From: an uncultured Muribaculaceae bacterium
Lineage (GTDB): Bacteria > Bacteroidota > Bacteroidia > Bacteroidales > Muribaculaceae
DNA length: 6,990 nucleotides
Assembly: GCA_910579605.1 (NCBI GenBank)
Contig: CAJTUG010000014.1
Location: forward strand, 31,389 to 38,378
Direction: 5' to 3'
Part shown: positions 1-6,365 of the stretch, one piece after another
Layout of the letters: each line of letters starts with the position of its first letter
How positions within the stretch are numbered: the first letter of the stretch is position 1
Translations under genes and position numbers: made by a program
Notes under the pieces: model-generated
Databases searched by the model: none
The model's input: only the letters and a program-made list of their open reading frames with translations
Told to the model about the DNA's origin: nothing

Positions 1-1
1 A

Positions 2-676
2 CTTGCGGAAGAAATGGATGCCTGCATCCATTCTATGGGCATTGAAAATAGCATTGCCAATGGAGGACGTATATTGGAAATAGGATGCGGTACAGGAACT
101 TTTTCCAAAATGTTGAACTCTCGTTTTGCCGGGAAAGCAACATTGGAGCTTTGGGATATAGTAGATAATAATCCTATAAAAGAAGACAATGTGGTATTCC
201 GTTGCGGAGATGCCGAAATTTTATTAAGAGATTATCCGGATTGTTCAATAGATATGATAAGTTCGGCTTCGGCTGTTCAATGGTTCAACTCTCAGTTGAG
301 TTTTCTGAATCAAACCATGCGAGTACTCAAACCGGGTGCTTATTTGGTGATTGGTACATATGCCCCGGGAAATCTTGAGGAGATTGCTTCTGTCACAGGA
401 AAAAGATTGCCCTTGTTATCGATAAACCAATGGCAACTTATCTGTCCGTATGGGTTATCATTAGTTTATTCGCAAGAATATTCCCGGATATTAGAGTTTG
501 ATTCCCCTATAGCAGCCTTCCGTCATCTTAAAGATACTGGAGTAAACTCACTTGGTCGCTCAGCAGACAATAATCCAGGTTTGAGGAAAATATTACGGAC
601 TTTCCCTCTAAATTCCGATGGGAAATACAGCATTACATACAAGCCTCTCTTATTAGTTTTCCAAAAAAATGATTGA
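2..676 (+). CDS. bioC: Malonyl-[ACP] O-methyltransferase BioC, 5'-truncated by the window edge
   Basis: BioC methylates the free carboxyl of malonyl-ACP with S-adenosylmethionine, so that the fatty-acid synthase can build the pimeloyl chain of biotin; it is a cytosolic class I methyltransferase. Numbering from the ATG at 14, the SAM-binding loop is RILEIGCGTG (residues 19-28). The BioC-type segment ASAVQWF lies near 86-92, followed by RVLKPGAYLVIGTY, the family-like PGNLEEI, and FRHLKDTGVNSLG, which closely resembles the BioC motif LRHLKxTGVNAxG. The reading frame is open to the left edge (Leu-Ala-Glu-Glu precede the ATG). BioC proteins usually carry about 25 or more residues before this point, so the ATG at 14 is probably internal and the true start lies outside. 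The stop overlaps the bioD start by 8 nt, indicating translational coupling. Other biotin genes probably lie upstream. The identification is firm; the start is unknown. Confidence 0.9.
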   Translation, partial: LAEEMDACIHSMGIENSIANGGRILEIGCGTGTFSKMLNSRFAGKATLELWDIVDNNPIKEDNVVFRCGDAEILLRDYPDCSIDMISSASAVQWFNSQLSFLNQTMRVLKPGAYLVIGTYAPGNLEEIASVTGKRLPLLSINQWQLICPYGLSLVYSQEYSRILEFDSPIAAFRHLKDTGVNSLGRSADNNPGLRKILRTFPLNSDGKYSITYKPLLLVFQKND

Positions 677-1337
677 TAAATTAGCAAAACATAAAACCAT
701 ATTCGTAACCGGTATAGACACAGACGCCGGAAAAACCTATGCTACGGCATGGTTGGCAAAACTTCTAATGGATAGAGGGCGCTCGGTAGCAACACAAAAA
801 TTCATCCAGACTGGTTGCATCGACGAGTCCGAAGATATTGTAGCTCATAGAGAGATTTTAGGCATTCCTATGCTTCCCGAGGACATGGACAGAACTACGG
901 CACCCATTGTCTTTACTTACCCGGCCTCGGCTCAACTTGCCGCAAAAATCGATGGACGTGAAATTGACCTTAACCTCATAGATGAATCCAAGAATATCTT
1001 AAACGAGCGATACGACAACCTCTTCATTGAAGGCGCCGGAGGCCTTATGGTTCCCATAACCGATACTTTTTTTGCCATAGACTATATAGCGACACGCAAC
1101 TTACCTGTCGTTTTAGTCACCAACAGCAAACTTGGATCAATCAATCATACAATACTTTCACTTGAAGCATTGGCAGCACGCAATATCCAAGTTGTAGCTG
1201 TTGTCTTTAATCATCATTTTGATAATGATCAGGAAATATCCGAAGATACATATCAATTTATAAGAAGATATATCATGCGGAATCTCCCCGAAGCTCTTTA
1301 TATTGATTTGCCATCGTTGGTTAATAAAAAACGTTAA
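669..1337 (+). CDS. bioD: ATP-dependent dethiobiotin synthetase BioD
   Basis: BioD closes the ureido ring of dethiobiotin from 7,8-diaminopelargonic acid, CO2 and ATP, the penultimate step of biotin synthesis, as a cytosolic homodimer. At 222 residues it has the usual family length. Visible motifs are the P-loop GIDTDAGKT (residues 15-23), the substrate lysine K44 in KFIQTG, the metal and substrate segment EGAGGLMVP (121-129), and VTNSKLGSINHT (150-161), which matches the conserved KLGxINH motif. The KFIQTG form replaces the KP-x-x-[ST]G of proteobacterial BioD and is, as I recall, normal in Bacteroidales. The ATG at 669 sits inside the end of bioC and has no clear Shine-Dalgarno sequence, so translation is probably coupled. 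No convincing hairpin terminator follows; the next promoter begins within about 30 nt. Confidence 0.95.
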   Translation: MIDKLAKHKTIFVTGIDTDAGKTYATAWLAKLLMDRGRSVATQKFIQTGCIDESEDIVAHREILGIPMLPEDMDRTTAPIVFTYPASAQLAAKIDGREIDLNLIDESKNILNERYDNLFIEGAGGLMVPITDTFFAIDYIATRNLPVVLVTNSKLGSINHTILSLEALAARNIQVVAVVFNHHFDNDQEISEDTYQFIRRYIMRNLPEALYIDLPSLVNKKR

Positions 1338-1339
1338 TG

Positions 1340-1373
1340 TTGTTCTTTTACTCGCTAAAATTGCATAACTTTG
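1340..1373 (+). promoter_or_regulatory. Bacteroidota-type promoter for the exonuclease unit
   Basis: TAACTTTG at 1366-1373 matches the Bacteroidota -7 consensus TAnnTTTG exactly. The best -33 candidate is the TTG at 1340-1342 (in GTTGTTC), 23 nt upstream, slightly longer than the usual 19-21. Transcription would start near 1380, giving a leader of about 25 nt before the ATG at 1405. It sits just after the bioD stop, so it separates the exonuclease unit from the biotin operon. The -7 box is strong; the -33 box is weak. Confidence 0.6.
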
Positions 1374-1404
1374 TAGCAAATCCCAGCTGTTAAGGGTATA
1401 TAGG

Positions 1405-2037
1405 ATGATTAACCAAGATCAATATGTAATAAGTATTGGCAAAGAGCAACTTGCCGCATTGCCAATAATGAATTATCCTGCATCTATCACCGTGGTAGAT
1501 ACGGCCGAAGCCGCTCATTTGGCATTGAAAGAACTTGCTCTATGCTCCGAGATCGGATTCGATACGGAAACGAAACCATCATTCCGCAAAGGAGCACGTC
1601 ATAAAGTGGCATTGATGCAATTATCTACTCACGACCGCTGTTACCTATTCCGCTTGAATAAAATTGGAATATGCTCTGAATTGAAAAATCTGCTTCAAAA
1701 TCCCCAAATTATTAAAGTAGGGCTTTCCGTTCACGATGATTTCCATGCTCTTTCAAGAACAGAAAATATAGAGCCCCAAGGATTTGTTGATCTCCAACAA
1801 TTGGTTAAAAAATTTGGTTTCACAGATATTTCACTCCAAAAGATATATGCCATCATCTTCGGCGAGAGAATATCAAAGAGCCAAAGGCTAACAAATTGGG
1901 AAGCGGATTCATTGACAGGGGCACAACAAGCATATGCAGCTCTTGACGCATGGGCTTGTCTCAAAATCTACGATTATTTGCAGGCTGGTAAATTCAATTC
2001 TGAAACATCTGAGTATCGCCATATCCCAAAATCTTAA
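1405..2037 (+). CDS. Stand-alone DEDDy 3'-5' exonuclease (RNase D / WRN-exonuclease type)
   Basis: This 210-residue protein is a single 3'-5' exonuclease fold of the DnaQ-like superfamily, which removes nucleotides from 3' ends with two metal ions. All catalytic motifs are visible: Exo I is FDTET with D53 and E55; Exo II is VGLSVHDDFHAL with D112 as the likely metal ligand; Exo III is YAALD with Y177 and D181, the DEDDy form. It has no HRDC domain, unlike full RNase D, and no polymerase or helicase fusion. Whether DNA or RNA is the substrate cannot be read from the sequence. The ATG at 1405 fits the promoter ending at 1373 and has AAGGG 8 nt upstream, a modest ribosome site; a later Met at residue 22 would still leave the domain whole but is less likely. 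The 78-residue membrane protein follows after 14 nt. Confidence 0.88.
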   Translation: MINQDQYVISIGKEQLAALPIMNYPASITVVDTAEAAHLALKELALCSEIGFDTETKPSFRKGARHKVALMQLSTHDRCYLFRLNKIGICSELKNLLQNPQIIKVGLSVHDDFHALSRTENIEPQGFVDLQQLVKKFGFTDISLQKIYAIIFGERISKSQRLTNWEADSLTGAQQAYAALDAWACLKIYDYLQAGKFNSETSEYRHIPKS

Positions 2038-2051
2038 AACGGCAATATTAA

Positions 2052-2288
2052 ATGAAGATACAAAAATCCACATGGTTGCCTGTAATTTTAGCCATTTATT
2101 TAGCCGTAATGGCATCCATTGGCTATAAAGGTTACCAAAGCGGTCAATTTTCCGCCTTATATTATTTCGGAATAATTGCACTAACAACTGTTATTATTAT
2201 ATTGCTCCATTTTAATCTCAAGAAAAGAGAACGCCTTCGCAAAGAACGCCAGGAAGATATGGAGAATTCAGAGAAACGGTTACGCTAA
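2052..2288 (+). CDS. Small two-span membrane protein of unknown function
   Basis: I do not recognise this 78-residue protein. It has a short charged start (MKIQK), a hydrophobic stretch at about residues 8-25, a short loop (KGYQSGQFS), a second hydrophobic stretch at about 35-54, and a highly charged tail from K57 to the end rich in Lys, Arg and Glu, which may form a helix. The charge pattern (Lys at the N-terminus, many Lys/Arg after the second span) suggests a hairpin with both ends in the cytoplasm. There is no lipobox or catalytic motif. It starts 14 nt after the exonuclease stop and so is probably cotranscribed with it. The overlapping frames are shorter or run antisense, and the coherent membrane topology favours this frame as a real gene. 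Confidence 0.72.
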   Translation: MKIQKSTWLPVILAIYLAVMASIGYKGYQSGQFSALYYFGIIALTTVIIILLHFNLKKRERLRKERQEDMENSEKRLR

Positions 2289-2315
2289 TGGCGTTGGTTC
2301 TCTACATGTTTTTTT
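2270..2315 (+). terminator. Possible weak intrinsic terminator before gpmI
   Basis: AGAGAA (2270-2275) can pair with TTCTCT (2298-2303), extended by ACG/CGT (2276-2278 with 2292-2294) across a 3-nt bulge. A run of seven T follows at 2309-2315, five nt after the stem. The left arm lies inside the end of the 78-residue gene. The stem is short, AT-rich and bulged, so this may only attenuate or may be chance. Confidence 0.3.
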
Positions 2316-2358
2316 GAATGCATAAAACGTAAATTAAAACTAATACTGAGATATTATT

Positions 2359-3876
2359 ATGGCTCACAAAGCACTTCTTATCATCCTTGACGGATGGGGC
2401 ATCGGAAACCACAAACATTCCGACGCAATCTACAACACACCTACCCCATATTGGGATTCCCTTATTAAAAACTACCCGAATTCTCAACTTCAAGCCTCGG
2501 GCGAAAACGTTGGTTTGCCCGATGGACAAATGGGAAACTCCGAAGTCGGACACCTTAACATTGGAGGCGGTAGAATTGTATATCAAGACCTCGTTAAAAT
2601 CAACAAAGCTATCTCTACAGGAGCTATCCTTGATAATCCCGAAATTAAAAACGCATTCGAGTATTGTGCGCGTACCGGTCAAGCCATGCATTTCATGGGT
2701 CTCACCTCAAACGGTGGTGTACACTCATCCTTAGAACACCTGTTTGCTCTTTGCGATATAGCAAAAAAATATGGTCTCTCCAAAGTATACCTCCACTGCT
2801 TCATGGACGGACGCGATACAGATCCTCGCAGCGGTAAAGGTTTCATACAAGAAGTTGAAGACCACTGCAAAAACAGCGCCGGGGTTATAGCGTCTATCAT
2901 CGGCCGATATTATGCCATGGATAGAGACCGCCGCTGGAACCGCGTGAAAGAAGCATACGATCTTCTTGTTGACGGAAAAGGAGAGCAAGCCACAGACATG
3001 GTGGCTGCAATGCAGGCAAGCTACGACAACGATGTCACTGACGAATTCATTAAGCCAATAAACAACGCTAATGTCGACGGTACCATCAAAGACAACGATT
3101 GCGTTATTTTCTTCAACTACCGTAACGACCGAGCTAAGGAACTCACAGAAGTTCTTACTCAGAAAGATATGCCAGAAGAAGGCATGCATACAATACCAGG
3201 ACTGCAATACTATTGTATGACTCCATACGATTCTTCTTTCAAAGGAGTACATATCATCTTCGATAAAGAAGACGTTAAGAATACTCTTGCAGAATATCTT
3301 TCAGCAAATGAGAAGAAACAGCTTCATATAGCAGAAACCGAAAAATATGCACACGTCACATTCTTCTTCAATGGTGGTCGTGAAGCTCCATTCCCTGGCG
3401 AGGATCGTATCCTTGTGCCTTCTCCCAAAGTGGCAACCTACGATCTACAGCCCGAAATGAGCGCTTATCAAGTGAAAGATAAACTTGTTGAAGCAATCGA
3501 TACGGAAAAATACGATTTCATTGTAGTAAACTATGCCAACGGCGATATGGTTGGTCATACCGGCATCTACTCTGCTATTCAGAAAGCTGTTGAAACGCTC
3601 GACTGCTGTCTCCACGATACCGTTGAAGCGGCTAAAGCCCACGGGTATGAGGTTATTATAATTGCTGACCATGGAAATGCGGATAACGCTGAAAATGCCG
3701 ATGGTACTCCCAATACAGCTCACTCGCTAAATCCAGTGCCATTTGTTTATGTCACAGCAGACAAAGACGCTAAAGTAGAAAATGGTATCCTTGCCGACGT
3801 AGCTCCTTCGCTTTTGCATATCATGGGTTTGAAGCAACCTGTGGAAATGACAGGCAAAGACTTGATAAAAGGCTAA
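2359..3876 (+). CDS. gpmI: 2,3-bisphosphoglycerate-independent phosphoglycerate mutase
   Basis: GpmI interconverts 3- and 2-phosphoglycerate in glycolysis and gluconeogenesis through a phosphoserine intermediate, using two Mn2+ ions in the cytosol. At 505 residues it is of normal length and belongs to the alkaline phosphatase superfamily. Visible active-site residues, matched to the Geobacillus stearothermophilus enzyme, are D11 (LDGWG), the nucleophile S61 (GNSEVGH), H122 (GGVHS), D153 with R152 (DGRDTDP), R183 and R189, R255 and R258 (NYRNDRA), K329, D396 and H400 (NGDMVGHTG), D437 and H438 (ADHGNADN) and H455 (TAHS). No key residue is missing. It follows the small membrane gene by 70 nt; no clear TAnnTTTG box was found there, so it may be read from upstream or from a degenerate promoter. 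It ends at a strong bidirectional terminator facing rprY. Confidence 0.97.
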   Translation: MAHKALLIILDGWGIGNHKHSDAIYNTPTPYWDSLIKNYPNSQLQASGENVGLPDGQMGNSEVGHLNIGGGRIVYQDLVKINKAISTGAILDNPEIKNAFEYCARTGQAMHFMGLTSNGGVHSSLEHLFALCDIAKKYGLSKVYLHCFMDGRDTDPRSGKGFIQEVEDHCKNSAGVIASIIGRYYAMDRDRRWNRVKEAYDLLVDGKGEQATDMVAAMQASYDNDVTDEFIKPINNANVDGTIKDNDCVIFFNYRNDRAKELTEVLTQKDMPEEGMHTIPGLQYYCMTPYDSSFKGVHIIFDKEDVKNTLAEYLSANEKKQLHIAETEKYAHVTFFFNGGREAPFPGEDRILVPSPKVATYDLQPEMSAYQVKDKLVEAIDTEKYDFIVVNYANGDMVGHTGIYSAIQKAVETLDCCLHDTVEAAKAHGYEVIIIADHGNADNAENADGTPNTAHSLNPVPFVYVTADKDAKVENGILADVAPSLLHIMGLKQPVEMTGKDLIKG

Positions 3877-3893
3877 CAATAAGTTATCTATAT

Positions 3894-3929
3894 AAAGAAA
3901 AAACGGCGTTTTAACGCCGTTTTTTCTTT
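3894..3929. terminator. Bidirectional intrinsic terminator between gpmI and rprY
   Basis: A perfect 16-bp stem (3894-3909 paired with 3914-3929) encloses a TTTA loop. The core ACGGCGT/ACGCCGT is flanked by an A-rich left arm and a T-rich right arm, so both strands give a G+C-rich hairpin followed by a U-rich tract. It lies 17 nt after the gpmI stop and 12 nt beyond the rprY stop, so it can end both convergent transcripts. Confidence 0.93.
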
Positions 3930-3941
3930 TGTTTCTCAATA

Positions 3942-4643
3942 TCAATGTTCTGCTTCGGGAGCAATGAGTTTATATCCTTTACCGTGGATATTGATAATTT
4001 CGATAGACGGATCATCTTTGAGATGCTTGCGCAATTTTGTGATGTAAACGTCCATAGAACGGGCATTGAAATAGTTGTCGTCAATCCAAATTGTCTTGAG
4101 TGCATAGTTGCGTTCAAGAATCTCGTTGACATGGGCACACAAAAGGCTAAGTAATTCCGATTCTTTTGTGGTGAGTTTGGTTATCTTATCACCAATCATG
4201 AGTACCTGCTTTTGGGTATCGAAAGTAAATTTACCAATTTTATACATGGTAATTTCTTTGCCTTTCTTACCCTTGACACGGCGTAAGATTGCTTCAATAC
4301 GGAACACAAGCTCTTCCATCGAGAATGGCTTGGTAATGTAGTCGTCAGCTCCGATTTTGAAGCCATCAAGGATATCATCTTTAAGCGATTTTGCTGTCAA
4401 GAAAATAATGGGCACTTCGGAGTTCACGTTGCGTATTTCTTGGGCAAGCGTGAAACCATCTTTTTTGGGCATCATAACATCCAGAACACAGATGTCGTAT
4501 TTACCCTTGAGGAAAGCTTTATAGCCGCTGTCTCCATCAACATAGAGGTCGGCGTTGTAGCCTTTGGCTTGGAGATATTCACGCAGAAGCATCCCCAAGT
4601 TCTCGTCGTCTTCACACAGAAGAATTCTCATTCTATCTTCCAT
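3942..4643 (-). CDS. rprY: Response regulator RprY (OmpR/PhoB class)
   Basis: RprY is the DNA-binding partner of RprX. Of its 233 residues, about 5-120 form the receiver domain: acidic pocket E11-D12-D13, phospho-acceptor D55 (VLDVMMPKKDG), T83 (FLTAK) and K105 (DDYITKPF). About 133-229 form the OmpR-type winged helix, with LTTKESELL, the recognition-region motif ARSMDVYITKLRKHLKDD and the wing INIHGKGYKL. The sequence closely resembles RprY as I recall it from Bacteroides. Two starts are possible: the Met at 4643 and another four codons later. The first keeps a 5-nt gap to rprX and is preferred, though neither has a clear Shine-Dalgarno sequence. It is second in the rprX-rprY unit and ends at the bidirectional terminator. 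RprY has been linked to sodium and oxidative stress in Porphyromonas gingivalis; its targets here are unknown. Confidence 0.96.
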   Translation of the reverse strand: MEDRMRILLCEDDENLGMLLREYLQAKGYNADLYVDGDSGYKAFLKGKYDICVLDVMMPKKDGFTLAQEIRNVNSEVPIIFLTAKSLKDDILDGFKIGADDYITKPFSMEELVFRIEAILRRVKGKKGKEITMYKIGKFTFDTQKQVLMIGDKITKLTTKESELLSLLCAHVNEILERNYALKTIWIDDNYFNARSMDVYITKLRKHLKDDPSIEIINIHGKGYKLIAPEAEH

Positions 4644-4648
4644 AATTG

Positions 4649-6178
4649 TCAGTTTTTAGAGAGTGGGAGTATTATTATAAATTTTGTTCCTACATTTAGT
4701 TCGGATTCTACCGTTATTTCGCCGCCAAGTTCACCTATCATTTTGCGCACATAGGCAAGACCTAAGCCAAAACCTTTCACATCATGACGGTTTCCGGTAG
4801 ATACACGGTAGAATTTTTCGAATATTTTTTTCAAATCCTCGCGCCTTATACCTATGCCGTTGTCGGCTATGCATATTTCAAGGCGTTCATCTTCAAGGTC
4901 GCGGGAGCTTATGTTGAGATGCAATGGACGTTCTTCAGAACGATATTTCACCGCATTGTCAAGTAAATTAAAAATCACATTGGTAAAATGCATTTCATCT
5001 ACCGTTACGATAGCATCCATGGCGTCAAGGTCCGCGCTTATAGAACCTCCATATTTCTCTACTTTGAGCTTGAAGGTATTCACAATATTGAATATTGCTG
5101 CGTTTGCATCTATTTCTTCAAGTTTGAGGGTTGCTTTCTGCCTGTCAAACATAGACATTTGCAGAACCTTTTCAACCTGGAAACGCAAACGTTTCGTTTC
5201 GTCATTTATAACCGTAGAGATCTGTTGGAGCATTGTAGGGGATTTTCTCACGCTTTGATCATTGAGCATTTGGGCAGCAAGAGAAATCGACGAAATAGGC
5301 GTTTTAAATTCATGAGTCATATTGTTGATAAAATCATTCTTCATTTCAGTGAGTTTCTTTTGCCTGAAAGCCACTATAATGGTGTATACAAAGATTATCA
5401 ACAAAATGAGGGTAAAGGCAAACGCCGGTACCATAAACGATATTGAAGAGAAAATATAGTCTTTCTTTGTCGGAAAATAAACCTTCAGGTAATTGTGTGG
5501 TCCGGATGCATCGTTGGGGAAAAGCGTCTGCACGAACATATTGTCGCGGTCTGCACTGGTTGCTTGGAATCCTGGAGATTTATAAAGTACTGTTCCGGCA
5601 TAGTTGGCCACTGCAAATTCAAATGGTACAGTCAGCCCTAATGTATCAAGTTCTTGACGAAGGTATTTCTTCACTGTCGCAGAGTCTGCTCTTTCTGTGA
5701 TAGGACGTGTAGACGCCTTAGACATAATATTAAGAATTACATCTTCCATGACGCTCTTCTGGTAAAGATAGCGGTTTCGGTATGCGTCTTGCATATTGCG
5801 GTAGTGTTCTCCCAAACCACGGGAATTCTGTATTTTGGTAATTTGGGCAATATCACCTTTGATTGTCAGTTTTCCCTCAAGACCGGTAGAAGTGGTAAAT
5901 GAATAATTAATGCCGCTCAATTGCTGCATTGGTTCGCCAAGATATTGCTGTACTTGCGAGGACGTCTCCACTTGGCTGACGTCTTCTTCAAGATAGTGGC
6001 GAGCCTCGTCTTGTTCAAGATGCATCGACACTTGAACAAGACTTTGTCTTACGCCTTGTGCAAATTGCTCATATCGGATTTGAACTATATTTTTCATATA
6101 GAAAATCTGAATGCAGAGCAAACCTACAAAGGCTATAGCCATTAATATTGTGAGTATCCAAATGGTTTGTTTCTTCAT
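4649..6178 (-). CDS. rprX: Sensor histidine kinase RprX
   Basis: RprX is the inner-membrane kinase for RprY. In its 509 residues, transmembrane helix 1 is about 5-27, the periplasmic sensor region about 28-244, and helix 2 about 246-270. The dimerisation and phosphotransfer domain follows, with phospho-acceptor H289 in MTHEFKTP. The ATP-binding domain has the N-box FNLLDNAVKY (403-412), G1 box DNGIGI (439-444), F-box FEKFYRV (453-459) and G2 box KGFGLGLAYV (468-477). Only about 18 residues separate helix 2 from the H-box, so there is no HAMP or PAS domain. The periplasmic part shows no domain I recognise; its start is rich in Gln and Glu and probably helical. The start at 6178 directly precedes the first membrane helix. 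The GLLC at 19-22 is not a lipobox. rprY follows after 5 nt in the same operon. Confidence 0.95.
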   Translation of the reverse strand: MKKQTIWILTILMAIAFVGLLCIQIFYMKNIVQIRYEQFAQGVRQSLVQVSMHLEQDEARHYLEEDVSQVETSSQVQQYLGEPMQQLSGINYSFTTSTGLEGKLTIKGDIAQITKIQNSRGLGEHYRNMQDAYRNRYLYQKSVMEDVILNIMSKASTRPITERADSATVKKYLRQELDTLGLTVPFEFAVANYAGTVLYKSPGFQATSADRDNMFVQTLFPNDASGPHNYLKVYFPTKKDYIFSSISFMVPAFAFTLILLIIFVYTIIVAFRQKKLTEMKNDFINNMTHEFKTPISSISLAAQMLNDQSVRKSPTMLQQISTVINDETKRLRFQVEKVLQMSMFDRQKATLKLEEIDANAAIFNIVNTFKLKVEKYGGSISADLDAMDAIVTVDEMHFTNVIFNLLDNAVKYRSEERPLHLNISSRDLEDERLEICIADNGIGIRREDLKKIFEKFYRVSTGNRHDVKGFGLGLAYVRKMIGELGGEITVESELNVGTKFIIILPLSKN

Positions 6179-6229
6179 TTTAGAATCGTCATTCGCAGAT
6201 TATACTTGTTACTGCGGTTTAACCTATAT

Positions 6230-6319
6230 TTTGTTAACAAACAAAGCTGTTAAAAGTTAGCAAAAAAATTAAATATTTATTTGCAAACTTGATTTTAACA
6301 TTTCGTCGTAAAATTAACA
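6230..6319. promoter_or_regulatory. Cluster of five TTAACA/TGTTAA hexamers upstream of rprX
   Basis: TGTTAA occurs at 6232-6237 and 6248-6253, and TTAACA at 6234-6239, 6295-6300 and 6314-6319. The first two overlap in a perfect 12-bp palindrome TTTGTTAACAAA (6230-6241). The 10-mer TTAACAAACA occurs twice in the same direction (6234-6243 and 6314-6323), starting 80 bp apart, and GTTA repeats at a 7-nt step at 6249 and 6256. These could be binding sites for RprY or another regulator. The region is AT-rich, so part of this may be composition. Confidence 0.4.
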
Positions 6320-6325
6320 AACATA
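6318..6325 (-). promoter_or_regulatory. Candidate -7 promoter element for rprXY
   Basis: Read on the minus strand, TATGTTTG matches the Bacteroidota -7 consensus TAnnTTTG exactly. Transcription would start near 6311 and leave a leader of about 130 nt before the rprX ATG. No TTTG -33 box is found at the expected distance upstream, so it would be weak or need an activator. It overlaps one TTAACA hexamer (6314-6319). Confidence 0.45.
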
Positions 6326-6365
6326 TGTGAATTATTAAAATCCTATGTGGTTAAATAAAGTTAAA

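Noticed and set aside
1385..1393. AGCTGTTAA shared between the exonuclease leader and the rprX leader (6245-6253)
   Set aside because: A single 9-mer in two AT-rich leaders is compatible with chance, and the surrounding bases do not match.
2313..2348. A promoter for gpmI from TTTG (2313-2316) and TAATACTG (2341-2348)
   Set aside because: The -7 part has two mismatches to TAnnTTTG, the spacer is too long, and it sits only 10 nt before the start codon.
2302..2734. Frames of 115 to 129 codons overlapping the gpmI start on both strands
   Set aside because: gpmI explains this stretch from its first codon with known active-site residues; the others are shadows.
2731..3252. A 173-codon open frame on the minus strand opposite gpmI
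   Set aside because: It lies wholly inside the confidently identified gpmI, has a biased Val/Phe/Cys composition typical of antisense frames, and has no recognisable motif.
4784..5446. Open frames of 60 to 152 codons on the plus strand opposite rprX
   Set aside because: They are antisense to the conserved kinase and ATP-binding domains of rprX and show no family motif or promoter.
6113..6124. A lipoprotein signal at GLLC in RprX helix 1
   Set aside because: Leu before the Cys does not fit a lipobox, and a sensor kinase with this topology keeps its first helix as a membrane anchor.
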